Below are positions 23,630 through 32,079 of a stretch of DNA of 32,079 nucleotides, piece by piece (position 1 is the stretch's first letter; the number at the start of each line of letters is the position of its first letter). This DNA comes from Chloroflexota bacterium. Its GTDB lineage: Bacteria > Chloroflexota > Anaerolineae > J102. Made by a program: the position numbers and the translations under genes. The DNA is taken from contig JAADII010000117.1 in assembly GCA_013151415.1 (NCBI GenBank), forward strand, positions 27,197 to 59,275, given 5' to 3'. The notes under the pieces are model-generated. The model worked only from the letters and a program-made list of their open reading frames with translations, made no database searches and was not told where the DNA came from.

Positions 23630-24790
23630 ATGTCGAACCGAAAATCTATGCTGCTTTTGTTGGTTTTGGCGCTTAGCGCACTGATATTGGCTGCATGCGG
23701 CGCCACCCCTCAGCCCGAGCCAACCCAACCGCCCGCCAAGCCCGAGCCCACCCAGGTTCCGGCCCAGCCCGAACCCACGGAAGCGCCGGCCGAGCCAGCC
23801 AAAGTGGAGCCGGCCAAGGAAATCGTGCTCTTTAACTGGTCCGAATACATCGATCCCGAAATCTACACCCAATTCGAGGAGGCCACAGGCATCAAAGTGC
23901 TTGAGGACAACTTCTCCAGCAATGAGGAGCTTCTGGCCAAATTGCAAGGGGGCGCGACCGGCTACGCGCTGATTGTGCCATCCGATTATACGGTTTCCAT
24001 TATGATGGAAGAGGGGTTGCTGGCCAAGCTCGACCACGACAACATTCCCAACTTGAAGAATCTCAAGGAGGAATTCAAGAGCGTGCCTTATGATCCGGGC
24101 AATGTCTATTGCGTTCCTTATCAGTGGGGCACCACAGGCATTGGCTATGAATCCAGCCAGGTGGATGAACCCGCCAGTTGGGCGGTTATTTTCGAGGCAA
24201 AGCCCGATGACCCCTGGTATGGCCGCATGACCATGCTCGACGATGCGCGCGAGAGCTTCGCCGCCGCCCTGGTTTACCTGGGTTACGACATCAACACCAC
24301 CGACGAAGCCCAGCTTCAGGAGGCCAAAGATTTGCTCATCAAGGCCAAGCCTGGTTTGGCCGGATATGACAGCGACACCTTTGAAGACCTGGTGGCTTCG
24401 GGCGAAAACCTGCTGGCCCACGGTTGGAACGGCGATTTCCTGGTCGCGCAAGAGGACAACGAGAACGTGGCCTATGTCGTGCCCCAAGAAGGCGGCGTGG
24501 TTTGGGTGGACAACATCTGCGTGCCCTCGTCGGCCACGCCCGAGGAAAAGCTCGCGGGTGAGATGTTTATCAACTACTTGCTCGAGGCCGAAGTGGGCGC
24601 GCAGTTATCCGAATACAACTGGTACGCCAGCCCCAACGCCGCGGCCGAGGAATTTCTGGATGAAGAGTTCTTGAGCGACCCGGCCGTCTATCCGCCGCCC
24701 GAGGTGTTGGAGAAGTTGCAATACATCGAGCCGGCTGGCGAGGCCGAATCGCTCTATCAACGCCTATGGGATGAGGTGAAATCGTCCTAA
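23630..24790 (+). CDS. potD: Polyamine-binding lipoprotein PotD
   Basis: ATG 23630 lies eight bases after AAGGAG (23616-23621), giving 386 residues. The signal peptide ends in the lipobox LAAC with Cys23, then a Pro/Glu-rich tether with repeated PTQ/PEPT units to about residue 60, like the sugar-binding lipoprotein of this window. The mature domain matches PotD/PotF: IVLFNWSEYIDPEIYTQFEE, then VLEDNFSSNEELLAKL, then ALIVPSDYTVSIMM, then YQWGTTGIGY. NWSEYI forms part of the polyamine pocket in the family. It delivers spermidine or putrescine to PotBC. It is the last gene of the operon and is followed by a strong terminator. Confidence 0.95.
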   Translation: MSNRKSMLLLLVLALSALILAACGATPQPEPTQPPAKPEPTQVPAQPEPTEAPAEPAKVEPAKEIVLFNWSEYIDPEIYTQFEEATGIKVLEDNFSSNEELLAKLQGGATGYALIVPSDYTVSIMMEEGLLAKLDHDNIPNLKNLKEEFKSVPYDPGNVYCVPYQWGTTGIGYESSQVDEPASWAVIFEAKPDDPWYGRMTMLDDARESFAAALVYLGYDINTTDEAQLQEAKDLLIKAKPGLAGYDSDTFEDLVASGENLLAHGWNGDFLVAQEDNENVAYVVPQEGGVVWVDNICVPSSATPEEKLAGEMFINYLLEAEVGAQLSEYNWYASPNAAAEEFLDEEFLSDPAVYPPPEVLEKLQYIEPAGEAESLYQRLWDEVKSS

Positions 24791-24797
24791 CCGTCAA

Positions 24798-24832
24798 GAG
24801 AGGTCGCCGACATGTCGGCGACCTCTCCTTTT
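24798..24832 (+). terminator. Intrinsic terminator of the pot operon
   Basis: The 30 bases 24798-24827 are a perfect palindrome (GAGAGGTCGCCGACA paired with its complement), followed by C and TTTT. It lies 7 bases after the potD stop. Confidence 0.9.
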
Positions 24833-24842
24833 GCGCGTCTTC

Positions 24843-24871
24843 TTCCCTGAATGGCCGCTATTCTGTAAAAT
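24843..24871 (+). promoter_or_regulatory. Weak promoter candidate before tilS
   Basis: TTCCCT (24843-24848), 17 bases, then TAAAAT (24866-24871). The -10 is good and the -35 poor. It is placed after the pot terminator and 30 bases before the tilS ATG. Confidence 0.35.
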
Positions 24872-24901
24872 GAATCCACGGACCAGCGGTCTTATTTTGT
24901 T

Positions 24902-26383
24902 ATGAGCATTCTCACTGATTTGCGGCGTTTTATTCGACGTCATCGTCTCTTGCCCGATCGCGCGCGGGTGGTGGTGGGCGTGAGTGGCGGCCCCGATTCA
25001 CTCGCCTTGCTGCATGCGCTCAACGCGTTGTCCAGCGAGCATCATTGGCGTTTGCATGCAGCCTATCTCCATCATGGGCTGCGCGACGAGGCGGATGACG
25101 AAGCTCGTTTTGTGGCCAATATGGCGGCGGAGTGGGGTTTGGGTTGCACCATCGAACGCGCCGATGTTCGCGGCATCGCGGCTCAACCCGGCGTTTCGCT
25201 GGAAGAGGCCGCGCGACAGGCGCGTTATGCGTTTCTGGGCCGCGTCGCCAAACGCTTAGGCGCTCGCTATGTCGCAGTTGGGCACAATGCGGATGATCAG
25301 GCCGAAACCGTCATCATGCATCTTTTGCGGGGCAGCGGTTTGGCCGGATTGCGCGGCATGACGCCCGACACTCCGCTTGCCGGCCTTCGCCTCACCGCGC
25401 TGCCAGCAGACCAGCGCCCCGACTTTCACGGCATTCATTTGGTTCGTCCCTGGCTCCAGACCTCGCGCGACGACATTTGGGCCTACTGCCGACGCAACCA
25501 ACTCGAGCCCCGCATCGACGCCACCAATACCGACGCCACCTTTTTTCGCAACCGTCTTCGCCATGAGGTATTGCCGCTCTTGCGCGCCATCAATCCTCGC
25601 CTCACCCGAACTTTAGGTCACACCGCCCTGGCCCTTCAAGGTGATTACGAAGTTCTTTCCCGGCATCGAGATCATTTATGGGATGAGCTGGCGCGAATCG
25701 AACCGCATCGCATTCGTTTCCGTCTTGCAGCATTTCGCGCCTTACCCATTGGCGACCAAAGAGCGCTCTTGCGTCGGGCCATCGCCACGCTAAGACCTCA
25801 CCATCGCAATATCGGTTGGGAGCACACCGAACGTTTGCTCGATCTCCTCGTTCTTCATCCGCAACAGGCCAGCGGCGGCCCCTATCCACTTCTTGCAGGC
25901 GTCGAGGCTTACCTCAATCATCCATATCTGGATATTATTTCTTCATCTGAGTTCACCATGGACCTTCCTCAAGTCCAGGCTCCCCTCACATTGCCCCTTC
26001 CCGGCTCGCTCTCACTGGGCCGGGGCTGGAGCCTCCGAACTCGTCGTTGTTCCTGGCCCGCCCAGGCCCCGCCCTGGCATGAGCGCGCCAACCCGAACAT
26101 CCTTTGGCTTCCTATCGACATTCCCCGTCCGCTCATCGTGCGCCCGCGACGGCCTGGCGATCGCATTCAGCCCTTTGGCATGAGCGGCGCTAAACCCATC
26201 ACGGCTCTCATGACAGAGCTACGACTTCCGCGAGCGGCTCGAGCTCATTGGCCTCTGTTGGTTGATGGCTCAGGCCGCATTCTTTGGCTTGTCGGTCAGC
26301 GCGCATCTGAGGCTTGTCGCCTTCCCGCCGACGCGACCGAAGCCTGGGAGATTGTCCTCTCGCGGCGTCCTGGCGACGTTTGA
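24902..26383 (+). CDS. tilS: tRNA(Ile)-lysidine synthetase
   Basis: The 493-residue protein carries the PP-loop ATP pyrophosphatase motif SGGPDS (28-33) near its N-terminus. Family motifs follow: AAYLHHGLRDEADDEARFV, SLEEAARQARYAFL and VGHNADDQAETVIMHLLRGS. The C-terminal TilS domain is present (RPRRPGDRIQPFGMSG, LPRAARAHWPLLVDGSGRIL). TilS attaches lysine to C34 of the AUA-decoding tRNA-Ile, an essential step in most bacteria. The C-terminal region has an extra Pro-rich loop (residues about 360-395). There is no visible link to the flanking operons. Confidence 0.95.
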   Translation: MSILTDLRRFIRRHRLLPDRARVVVGVSGGPDSLALLHALNALSSEHHWRLHAAYLHHGLRDEADDEARFVANMAAEWGLGCTIERADVRGIAAQPGVSLEEAARQARYAFLGRVAKRLGARYVAVGHNADDQAETVIMHLLRGSGLAGLRGMTPDTPLAGLRLTALPADQRPDFHGIHLVRPWLQTSRDDIWAYCRRNQLEPRIDATNTDATFFRNRLRHEVLPLLRAINPRLTRTLGHTALALQGDYEVLSRHRDHLWDELARIEPHRIRFRLAAFRALPIGDQRALLRRAIATLRPHHRNIGWEHTERLLDLLVLHPQQASGGPYPLLAGVEAYLNHPYLDIISSSEFTMDLPQVQAPLTLPLPGSLSLGRGWSLRTRRCSWPAQAPPWHERANPNILWLPIDIPRPLIVRPRRPGDRIQPFGMSGAKPITALMTELRLPRAARAHWPLLVDGSGRILWLVGQRASEACRLPADATEAWEIVLSRRPGDV

Positions 26384-26432
26384 GAACATCGATTGCGTTT
26401 GGGCTGACTCGTTCGTTTGCAGCCAAGAAATC

Positions 26433-27833
26433 ATGTCCGCCGATCCTAACATTCTTCTGATCGTTCTCGATTGCGTGCGTTATGATGGGTTGCACTGCTT
26501 GGGCAACGCCCGAGCCGTCACCCCGCGGCTCGACGCGCTGGCCGAGCGCGGTCGCGTTTTTCATCAGGCTCGCAGCGCCGCCGTGTGGACGCTGCCCAGC
26601 CATGCCAGCCTCTTCACCGGCCTGCATCCTCGTCAGCATGGCGTCAACCACGATCATCGCTGGCTGGCGCGGCATATTCCTACATTGGCCGAAGCCCTCT
26701 CTCGTTTGGGATATCAAACCGCAGCCTTTTCCACCAATGCCTGGGTTGGGCCTCATTTTGGATTGGATCGAGGTTTTGAGAACTTCTATGCTTTGTGGCG
26801 CATCTTTCCTGGCATGGGCGCTCGCCCCTTCCCGTGGTGGGAAAAAGCCCTGCGCAAGCGCGTGCTCGAACGCCGCGATAAGGGCGCGGCCAAACTCAAT
26901 CGTTATGTGCAGCGTTGGTGGCGCCGCGAGCGCGATCGCGAGCGCCCCTTCTTCCTTTTCGCCCTCTATCTCGATGCACATTTGCCCTACCGTCCTCCCC
27001 GCGGCTATGCTGAGCAGGTGCTCGATCGCGCGGCCTTGCGTGCGGCCCGCCGCGCGAATCAGGACGCCTGGGCTTATATGGCCGGCGAGGTGGAGATGAC
27101 CGCTGAAGATTTTCAAGGATTGCGCGGTTTATATGATGCTGAGATTCGTTACGTTGACCACAAGCTGGGTGAACTGCTCGATTTTTTGCAAGAGGTGGGC
27201 GCGCTGGAAAATACGCTTGTCATTGTCACTGCGGACCATGGCGAGAACATTGGCGAGCATGGACTGATGGATCATCAATATTGCGTCTATGACACCCTTG
27301 CTCGCGTCCCTCTCATTTTGCACCACCCGGCCTTAGCGCCGGACAGCCAAGATTATGCTCCGGCCCAACTCACCGATCTCTTTCCCACCATTTTGCACTT
27401 TATCGGCCGCTCTGATCTCATCACCCTTCCTGGCCGCTCCCTTCTTGACTCCGCCGCGAGCCGGTCTGACCCCGCGCACCCCTCGGATTCATTTCAGGTC
27501 ATTCAATACACAGCGCCCCATCGACACCGTTTTGCTCGTCGCCATCCCCACTTCGATCCCGCCAGTCGTGGATTCGACCGAACGTTCGACGCCATTGTTA
27601 TGGACGGTTATAAGTTGATCCGCAGCAATCGCGGGGAAATCGAGCTTTATGATCTGGCGCGCGATGCTGCTGAATCCGTGAACTTGGCCGCGCGTCAACC
27701 CCAGCGGGCGGCCAAGCTTGCGGCCGCGCTTGACGCCTGGTTGGAAACACACGCCCCCGCGGCGTCTGGGCGCTCTGGCCTTGCTCTGGATGATGGCCTG
27801 GAGCAACATTTGCGAGCGCTTGGTTATCTATAA
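26433..27833 (+). CDS. Sulfatase/alkaline-phosphatase-fold hydrolase with atypical nucleophile
   Basis: The 466-residue protein begins MSADPNILLIVLDCVRYDGL. Metal ligands typical of the sulfatase fold are visible: Asp13 and Asp18 near the N-terminus, and VTADHGENIGEHG in the middle. The catalytic position normally holds Cys or Ser in C/S-x-P-x-R. Here the sequence is WTLPSHASLFTG (residues 52-63), with Thr53 at the nucleophile place and His57 instead of Arg. It is therefore unlikely to be a formylglycine sulfatase. A phosphodiesterase or phosphoglycerol-transferase-like role is possible, but the substrate is unknown. There is no signal peptide. ATG 26433 is chosen because the longer in-frame reading from 26262 overlaps tilS and lacks family similarity. 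The C-terminal half (LTDLFPTILHFIG, YKLIRSNRGEIELYDLARDA) is typical. Confidence 0.9.
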   Translation: MSADPNILLIVLDCVRYDGLHCLGNARAVTPRLDALAERGRVFHQARSAAVWTLPSHASLFTGLHPRQHGVNHDHRWLARHIPTLAEALSRLGYQTAAFSTNAWVGPHFGLDRGFENFYALWRIFPGMGARPFPWWEKALRKRVLERRDKGAAKLNRYVQRWWRRERDRERPFFLFALYLDAHLPYRPPRGYAEQVLDRAALRAARRANQDAWAYMAGEVEMTAEDFQGLRGLYDAEIRYVDHKLGELLDFLQEVGALENTLVIVTADHGENIGEHGLMDHQYCVYDTLARVPLILHHPALAPDSQDYAPAQLTDLFPTILHFIGRSDLITLPGRSLLDSAASRSDPAHPSDSFQVIQYTAPHRHRFARRHPHFDPASRGFDRTFDAIVMDGYKLIRSNRGEIELYDLARDAAESVNLAARQPQRAAKLAAALDAWLETHAPAASGRSGLALDDGLEQHLRALGYL

Positions 27834-27966
27834 ATTTTGGGCGCCAGGCGCTTCGTCTTCCGCTTTTATGACTATGGTCATAGATAAATGCTCGCGTATA
27901 AATTGATTACATGGGCGAAATGGCTGGTTTGTCTAACTGAAAGGAAACTGTAAGGTAAAATTATTG

Positions 27967-28062
27967 AAAGCTGAGAGAGGGGGGGCTAAGATAAAGAATA
28001 GATTAGTTGGTCGGACTAATCGCCACACGCACAACTGTCGGTGCACCATCAGCCTCAGCTTT
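27967..28062 (+). promoter_or_regulatory. Possible structured leader RNA before the giant surface protein
   Basis: AAAGCTGAG (27967-27975) pairs perfectly with CTCAGCTTT (28054-28062), closing a loop. Inside it GATTAGT (28001-28007) pairs with ACTAATC (28015-28021), and a GGTGCACC palindrome also lies within. The outer stem ends in TTTT. It lies 36 bases before the ATG. It is not recognised as any known riboswitch class and could also act as a weak terminator. The rest of 27834-28097 holds only an imperfect palindrome, TATGACTATGGTCATA, at about 27867-27882. Confidence 0.3.
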
Positions 28063-28097
28063 TGCATGAGTTATCTCAAAAGGAGTGTGAAAAAGTT

Positions 28098-31000
28098 ATG
28101 AAGAACAAGGCAACTTTCCTGTGGCTATTCGCGGCTACACTTCTTGTAATGGCGATCTTTGGGTTCGCCGCGACGGGTGCTAACGCGGCGCCAGTCGAAC
28201 CGCCCGGATTTCGAATCCCTGCTGAGATGGCGGCTCCGGCGGCTGTACTAAGTGCGCCGACCGTGGATGGCCTCTACAGCGGAGATGAAAGCAATTATTA
28301 TGTCTTGGGTTCGGCGGACAACGGACGCGGAACCCTATACTACAACCGCGTGGGAAATACGCTTTATCTGCTTATGCGGGTGGACCCCAGCGTCAACGAC
28401 AACGTCTTTGGCGAGAAAGGGGTTGACGATGCATACGTCCAGAGTGTGGGTTGGGCGGCCCGACATACATTTAAAGACCTGTGGAAGTCGGATCACATTG
28501 CGCTTTCGGCGCAGTGCGGCTCCCAAACCTGGACGTGGGCGCAAGATTATTTGTATGATGCAGATAATGACGGGGACCCATTGGAAGCGGATTGGCTCTC
28601 GGACCCTTACGGCAATGATGGCGACGCAACATCCGTGCCGCCGGGTCTCACCGCGGCCAGTTCGCTCATGTGGAATTTGAACTGGAACATACAGAATTCT
28701 GGTTGGGACATCACCCTTGGCGGCGCGCGCGGTTCGGGCAATAAACCGGAACAGGAGTACAAGTCGCCTTATGTGAACAATGGCGGAAGCGAGACCGCGC
28801 CCGCGTATTCGGGGTTCCTGGATGACGGAACCTCGAAATGGGAATGGGCCATGGTTTATGAAATGAGCTTCGATGTGAGCGCGTGCGGCAACAATGACAT
28901 CATTGTGGGAGTGACCAGCGCTCATAATTCGCCCTCCAAGGATGGCGACGAAGATGTGCCAGTGACGCCCACCCCTGTTCCATCGCCTCCGCCAGCGAAC
29001 GCCGCGCATATTGGCGATTATGTGTGGTATGACGCGGACGAAGACGGCGTTCAGGATGCCGGCGAGGCTCCTGTGCCGGGCGTGCGGGTGGAGCTTTATG
29101 ACTCCAGCGACGCGTTGCAAGCCAGCGACACCACCGATATCAACGGTCAATACGGTTTCGATGTGGCCGCGGGCGATTACTACGTGAAGTTCATCTTGCC
29201 GCCGGGCCACCTCTTCACATTGCGCGATCAGGGCGGCGATGACGCTTTGGATAGTGATCCCGATCGCACCACCGGCAAGACCGCTCTGTTCACGGTGGCC
29301 GCCAACGAAATCAAAAACGATGTGGACGCGGGCCTGATTCGCAACCCCGATGTGTGCTATGGCGTGGCCGACAGCACGACAACGGTCAATGATGGCGCCC
29401 AACTTGACACGCTGGCTTACCTGGATCGACTCACCGGCGCCACGGCCGCTGTGGGCGGCGCGGTGGGCAATACCGGCGTGAATAATATTGAAGCCATCGC
29501 CGTGGAGCCGGGAGGCGGTGCGTTGTACGCAGCCGACGCCGGACAATTGGGGACGCTCAATCTGATTACGGGCGCGTTCACGCCCATTGGCTCCGGCTTT
29601 GGCACAGGGAATGGGAGCCTGGGTAGCATTACATTCTATGATGTTGACTCACTGACCTTTGATCCCACCACGGGGATCCTGTACGGAGCGCATCGGCGAT
29701 CGGGCAATGATGTGTTGTTCCAGATCGATCCCGCCACCGGCGCGTATGTGCCCAATGCGTTTGGCCCTGGCATTGATTATGTGCCCGTGCAGAAAATCAA
29801 TAACTTGCCCGATGTGGACGACATCGCCGTGGATCCCGTCACGGGTGAGATGTACGCGTCCATAAATGACGGCGGCAGCTCTGAGAATCACCTCGTGATT
29901 ATTGATAAAGCCACAGGCAATGTGACCGACATCGGCGTCATCAAGGACAGTGGCGGCAACAATATTCAGGATATCGAGGGCTTGGCCTTCTTCAACGATG
30001 GCAATCTTTATGGCTCCAGCGGGAAAAATGGCCCCACCACCAACGCGCTCTATCTCATCGACAAAAACACGGCCGTGGCCACTCTGGTCGGTCAGTTCAC
30101 CGAGCCTCTGCGCGATTTCGAAGGTCTGGGTTGTTTGACCGCGAACGCAGCCATTGTGGTGGAGAAGTCCACCAACGGCGAGGACGCGGATGATCCGCCC
30201 GGCCCCACCATCAACGTGGGTGACCCGGTGAACTGGACCTATTTTGTGCGCAACACCGGCAATATCGCCCTGATCAATGTTCAGGTGACCGACGATCAAG
30301 GCGTTAGCATCGCTTGCCCCGGCGGCCAGCCCTTCACGTTGCAGCCAGGAGAAAGCAAGACATGCACGGGCAGTGGCTTGGCTATCGCGGGACAATACGC
30401 GAATGTGGCTACGGTCACGGGCGAGTCCATTACGAGCGGCGTGGTGGTGTCCGACACCGATCCCAGCCACTACAATGGCGTCAATCTGAACACCGCCTCC
30501 ATTGGCGACTACGTTTGGCACGATCTCTATTTCTCTCAAACCCATTTGGTGGATGGCATTCAGGATGCCGGTGAACCGGGCATCGAGAATGTGGTGGTCG
30601 AGTTGTACGATAGCACGAACACGTTGATCTACACCGACACCACCGACGCCAATGGGTACTACCTGTTTGAAAATCTCGCGGCCGGCGTGTACACGGTGAA
30701 GATCGCCGACAGCAACTTCGCGAGCGGCGGTGTGTTGGAAGGTTGGTACGCCAGCCCCAAAGACCGCGGCGGCGACGACGCCAAGGATAGCGACGGCGAC
30801 GAGACGACGCATACAGCCACCGTGGTTTTGGGACAAGGCGAGGCCAAGGACGACGTGGATTTCGGCTTCTTCCGCACCTGCGTCTCGCTAGAAAAGACCG
30901 GGCCAGCCTCGGTGAACAAGGGCGATGATATCGTCTATAACTTCCGCGTCGAGAACTGCGGCGATGTGGTGCTGCATGGCGGCGTTTCGGTCTATGATCC

Positions 31001-32079
31001 TTTGATCAACCCTTCCGGCGATAACGAAATTTGGAACGAAGTCGTGTGGCCGGGCGAGGTGTACACCTTTACTCGCACCTACACGCCCGACGCCAATCAG
31101 TGCGGCGACGTGACCAATACGGCCACTGCGGTGGGTCATCCCAAGCATCCCGATGGTTACTATCTCGATAACATCTCTGTTGAGAGCAGTTGGACCGTTA
31201 ACATCAATTGCAATCAGCCAGACCTCTTGGTGGATAAGACGATAAAAACGCCGAACAATCGCACCACCTTCATTGTTGGCGAACAAGTGAGCTTTGAGGT
31301 GGTGACCACCAACACGGGCAATACAACCATCTCGTATCTGCCCTTGGAGGATCAGTTTGATAATGTCTGCCTGACCTATTCGGCCAAGAGTTCGCAACCC
31401 AACGAAAATTCCTACAACAATAGCAGCGGCGTCATCAACTGGTTGGACCTGACGCTTTCCAACGGTCAGGATTTGCCGCCCGGCGAAAGTTTCACCACAA
31501 CCATCACCTTTGATGTGACAGGCGTCAGCGCCTATGGCTTCAATACGGCCCTGGTGAGCGGCGCGCAGGACGAGTTCGGAACCGTTATTCCCGATCGTTC
31601 CGACACGGTGGAGTTCATCTGCGCCAATGCGCGCATTCGCATCACACCCGACGCGGACGCGAACCAGGTTGGCGATGCTCACACCTTCACCGTGAAGGTG
31701 GAGAAGAATGTGGGCGGCGGCTGGGTTCCGGTGCAGGGCGTGAACCCGGCCATTAGCCCGACGCCGAACAGCGTGACCGATAATTGCGCTTCCAACGGCA
31801 CAGACGCTAATGGCCAGTGCACGGTCGAAATCAACAGCGACTCGACCGGTGAGTTCACGGCTCATGCCGAAGTGAACTTCACCATCGGTGGCGCGGCCGT
31901 GCATCGCGAAACCGATGGCATGGGCGGCAACAGCGACGACGCTGTGAAGCGCTACGTGGACGCCAAGCTCACCCTCACACCGCCCCAGGCCACCAACCAG
32001 GTGGGCGACGCTCACGTGTTCACGGCCGAGCTGAAGTTCGACTATGGCGACGGTCAGGGTTTCGTGGCTGCGCCGGCGG
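28098..32079 (+). CDS. Giant secreted multi-domain surface protein, 5' part
   Basis: From ATG 28098, 13 bases after AAGGAG (28079-28084), the frame stays open for 1327 codons to the window edge. Residues 1-33 are a Sec signal peptide (TFLWLFAATLLVMAIFGFAA, cut near ANAA). Residues about 55-290 form an unassigned N-terminal domain (VDGLYSGDESNYYVLGSADN, Trp- and Asp-rich), closed by a PTPTPVPSPPP linker. Then come an SdrD_B-like domain (IGDYVWYDADEDGVQDAGEA), a propeller-like repeat region (LYAADAGQLG, LYGAHRRSG, MYASINDGG), and a DUF11-type domain (WTYFVRNTGN). A second SdrD_B domain (IGDYVWHDLYF), further DUF11 modules (VYNFRVENCG, VSFEVVTTNTGN) and at least two Ig-like repeats beginning TPDADANQVGDAHTF follow. 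It is probably an adhesin or sheath/surface-layer-associated protein. The anchor and C-terminus are outside the window. Confidence 0.9.
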   Translation, partial: MKNKATFLWLFAATLLVMAIFGFAATGANAAPVEPPGFRIPAEMAAPAAVLSAPTVDGLYSGDESNYYVLGSADNGRGTLYYNRVGNTLYLLMRVDPSVNDNVFGEKGVDDAYVQSVGWAARHTFKDLWKSDHIALSAQCGSQTWTWAQDYLYDADNDGDPLEADWLSDPYGNDGDATSVPPGLTAASSLMWNLNWNIQNSGWDITLGGARGSGNKPEQEYKSPYVNNGGSETAPAYSGFLDDGTSKWEWAMVYEMSFDVSACGNNDIIVGVTSAHNSPSKDGDEDVPVTPTPVPSPPPANAAHIGDYVWYDADEDGVQDAGEAPVPGVRVELYDSSDALQASDTTDINGQYGFDVAAGDYYVKFILPPGHLFTLRDQGGDDALDSDPDRTTGKTALFTVAANEIKNDVDAGLIRNPDVCYGVADSTTTVNDGAQLDTLAYLDRLTGATAAVGGAVGNTGVNNIEAIAVEPGGGALYAADAGQLGTLNLITGAFTPIGSGFGTGNGSLGSITFYDVDSLTFDPTTGILYGAHRRSGNDVLFQIDPATGAYVPNAFGPGIDYVPVQKINNLPDVDDIAVDPVTGEMYASINDGGSSENHLVIIDKATGNVTDIGVIKDSGGNNIQDIEGLAFFNDGNLYGSSGKNGPTTNALYLIDKNTAVATLVGQFTEPLRDFEGLGCLTANAAIVVEKSTNGEDADDPPGPTINVGDPVNWTYFVRNTGNIALINVQVTDDQGVSIACPGGQPFTLQPGESKTCTGSGLAIAGQYANVATVTGESITSGVVVSDTDPSHYNGVNLNTASIGDYVWHDLYFSQTHLVDGIQDAGEPGIENVVVELYDSTNTLIYTDTTDANGYYLFENLAAGVYTVKIADSNFASGGVLEGWYASPKDRGGDDAKDSDGDETTHTATVVLGQGEAKDDVDFGFFRTCVSLEKTGPASVNKGDDIVYNFRVENCGDVVLHGGVSVYDPLINPSGDNEIWNEVVWPGEVYTFTRTYTPDANQCGDVTNTATAVGHPKHPDGYYLDNISVESSWTVNINCNQPDLLVDKTIKTPNNRTTFIVGEQVSFEVVTTNTGNTTISYLPLEDQFDNVCLTYSAKSSQPNENSYNNSSGVINWLDLTLSNGQDLPPGESFTTTITFDVTGVSAYGFNTALVSGAQDEFGTVIPDRSDTVEFICANARIRITPDADANQVGDAHTFTVKVEKNVGGGWVPVQGVNPAISPTPNSVTDNCASNGTDANGQCTVEINSDSTGEFTAHAEVNFTIGGAAVHRETDGMGGNSDDAVKRYVDAKLTLTPPQATNQVGDAHVFTAELKFDYGDGQGFVAAPA

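Noticed and set aside
26262-26432. Earlier start for the sulfatase-fold gene
   Set aside because: The segment overlaps tilS in another frame and has no similarity to the family; MSADPNILLIVLD is the natural N-terminus.
27967-28062. Cyclic-di-GMP (GEMM) riboswitch suggested by CACACGCACA
   Set aside because: The GGGCAAACC, tetraloop and GGGACGCAAAGC elements are missing.

Overview
The window reads as a chromosomal segment of a GC-rich bacterium, most likely a member of the Chloroflexota (Anaerolineae, Caldilineae or Ardenticatenia type). This is inferred from lipoprotein binding proteins with Pro/Thr/Glu-rich linkers after the lipobox, large surface proteins with SdrD_B and DUF11-like domains, ABC sugar and polyamine operons, and intergenic spaces full of short degenerate repeats. 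No rRNA, tRNA, transposase, phage or CRISPR signature was seen.

Layout. 1-3453: the 5' end of a multi-membrane-span protein (minus), a truncated surface-protein remnant that stops inside a palindromic element, and a metallophosphoesterase with an unassigned C-terminal half. 3454-5283: a decayed accessory patch with two orphan LacI-type operators around a terminator-like hairpin, an intact MNT-HEPN toxin-antitoxin pair, and an antitoxin apparently fused to the tail of a PIN toxin. 5284-15073: a sugar locus with an autoregulated LacI-family repressor, a beta-phosphoglucomutase/GH65 phosphorylase fusion, a binding protein carrying two tandem near-identical binding modules, and two permeases. No ATPase gene is present, so it is presumably supplied in trans. 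The logic is import of an alpha-glucoside, phosphorolysis to beta-glucose 1-phosphate, and isomerisation to glucose 6-phosphate.

15094-19948: a 2-oxoacid dehydrogenase locus. A DeoR-family regulator and E2 acyltransferase (minus) diverge from a fused E1 alpha/beta gene (plus). Two consensus promoters lie back to back, and a DeoR-like direct repeat sits at the E1 start site. 20087-24832: an Lrp/AsnC regulator and a complete potABCD spermidine/putrescine-type ABC operon closed by a perfect-palindrome terminator. 24902-27833: tilS and a sulfatase-fold enzyme. 28098-32079: the 5' part of a very large secreted multi-domain surface protein, preceded by a possible structured leader.

The most unusual items are the double-module binding protein, the repeated operator-hairpin-operator arrangement, the nested low-complexity inverted repeats inside the sugar operon, and the antitoxin-PIN fusion remnant. 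All functions are assigned from sequence reading only; no database search was run.
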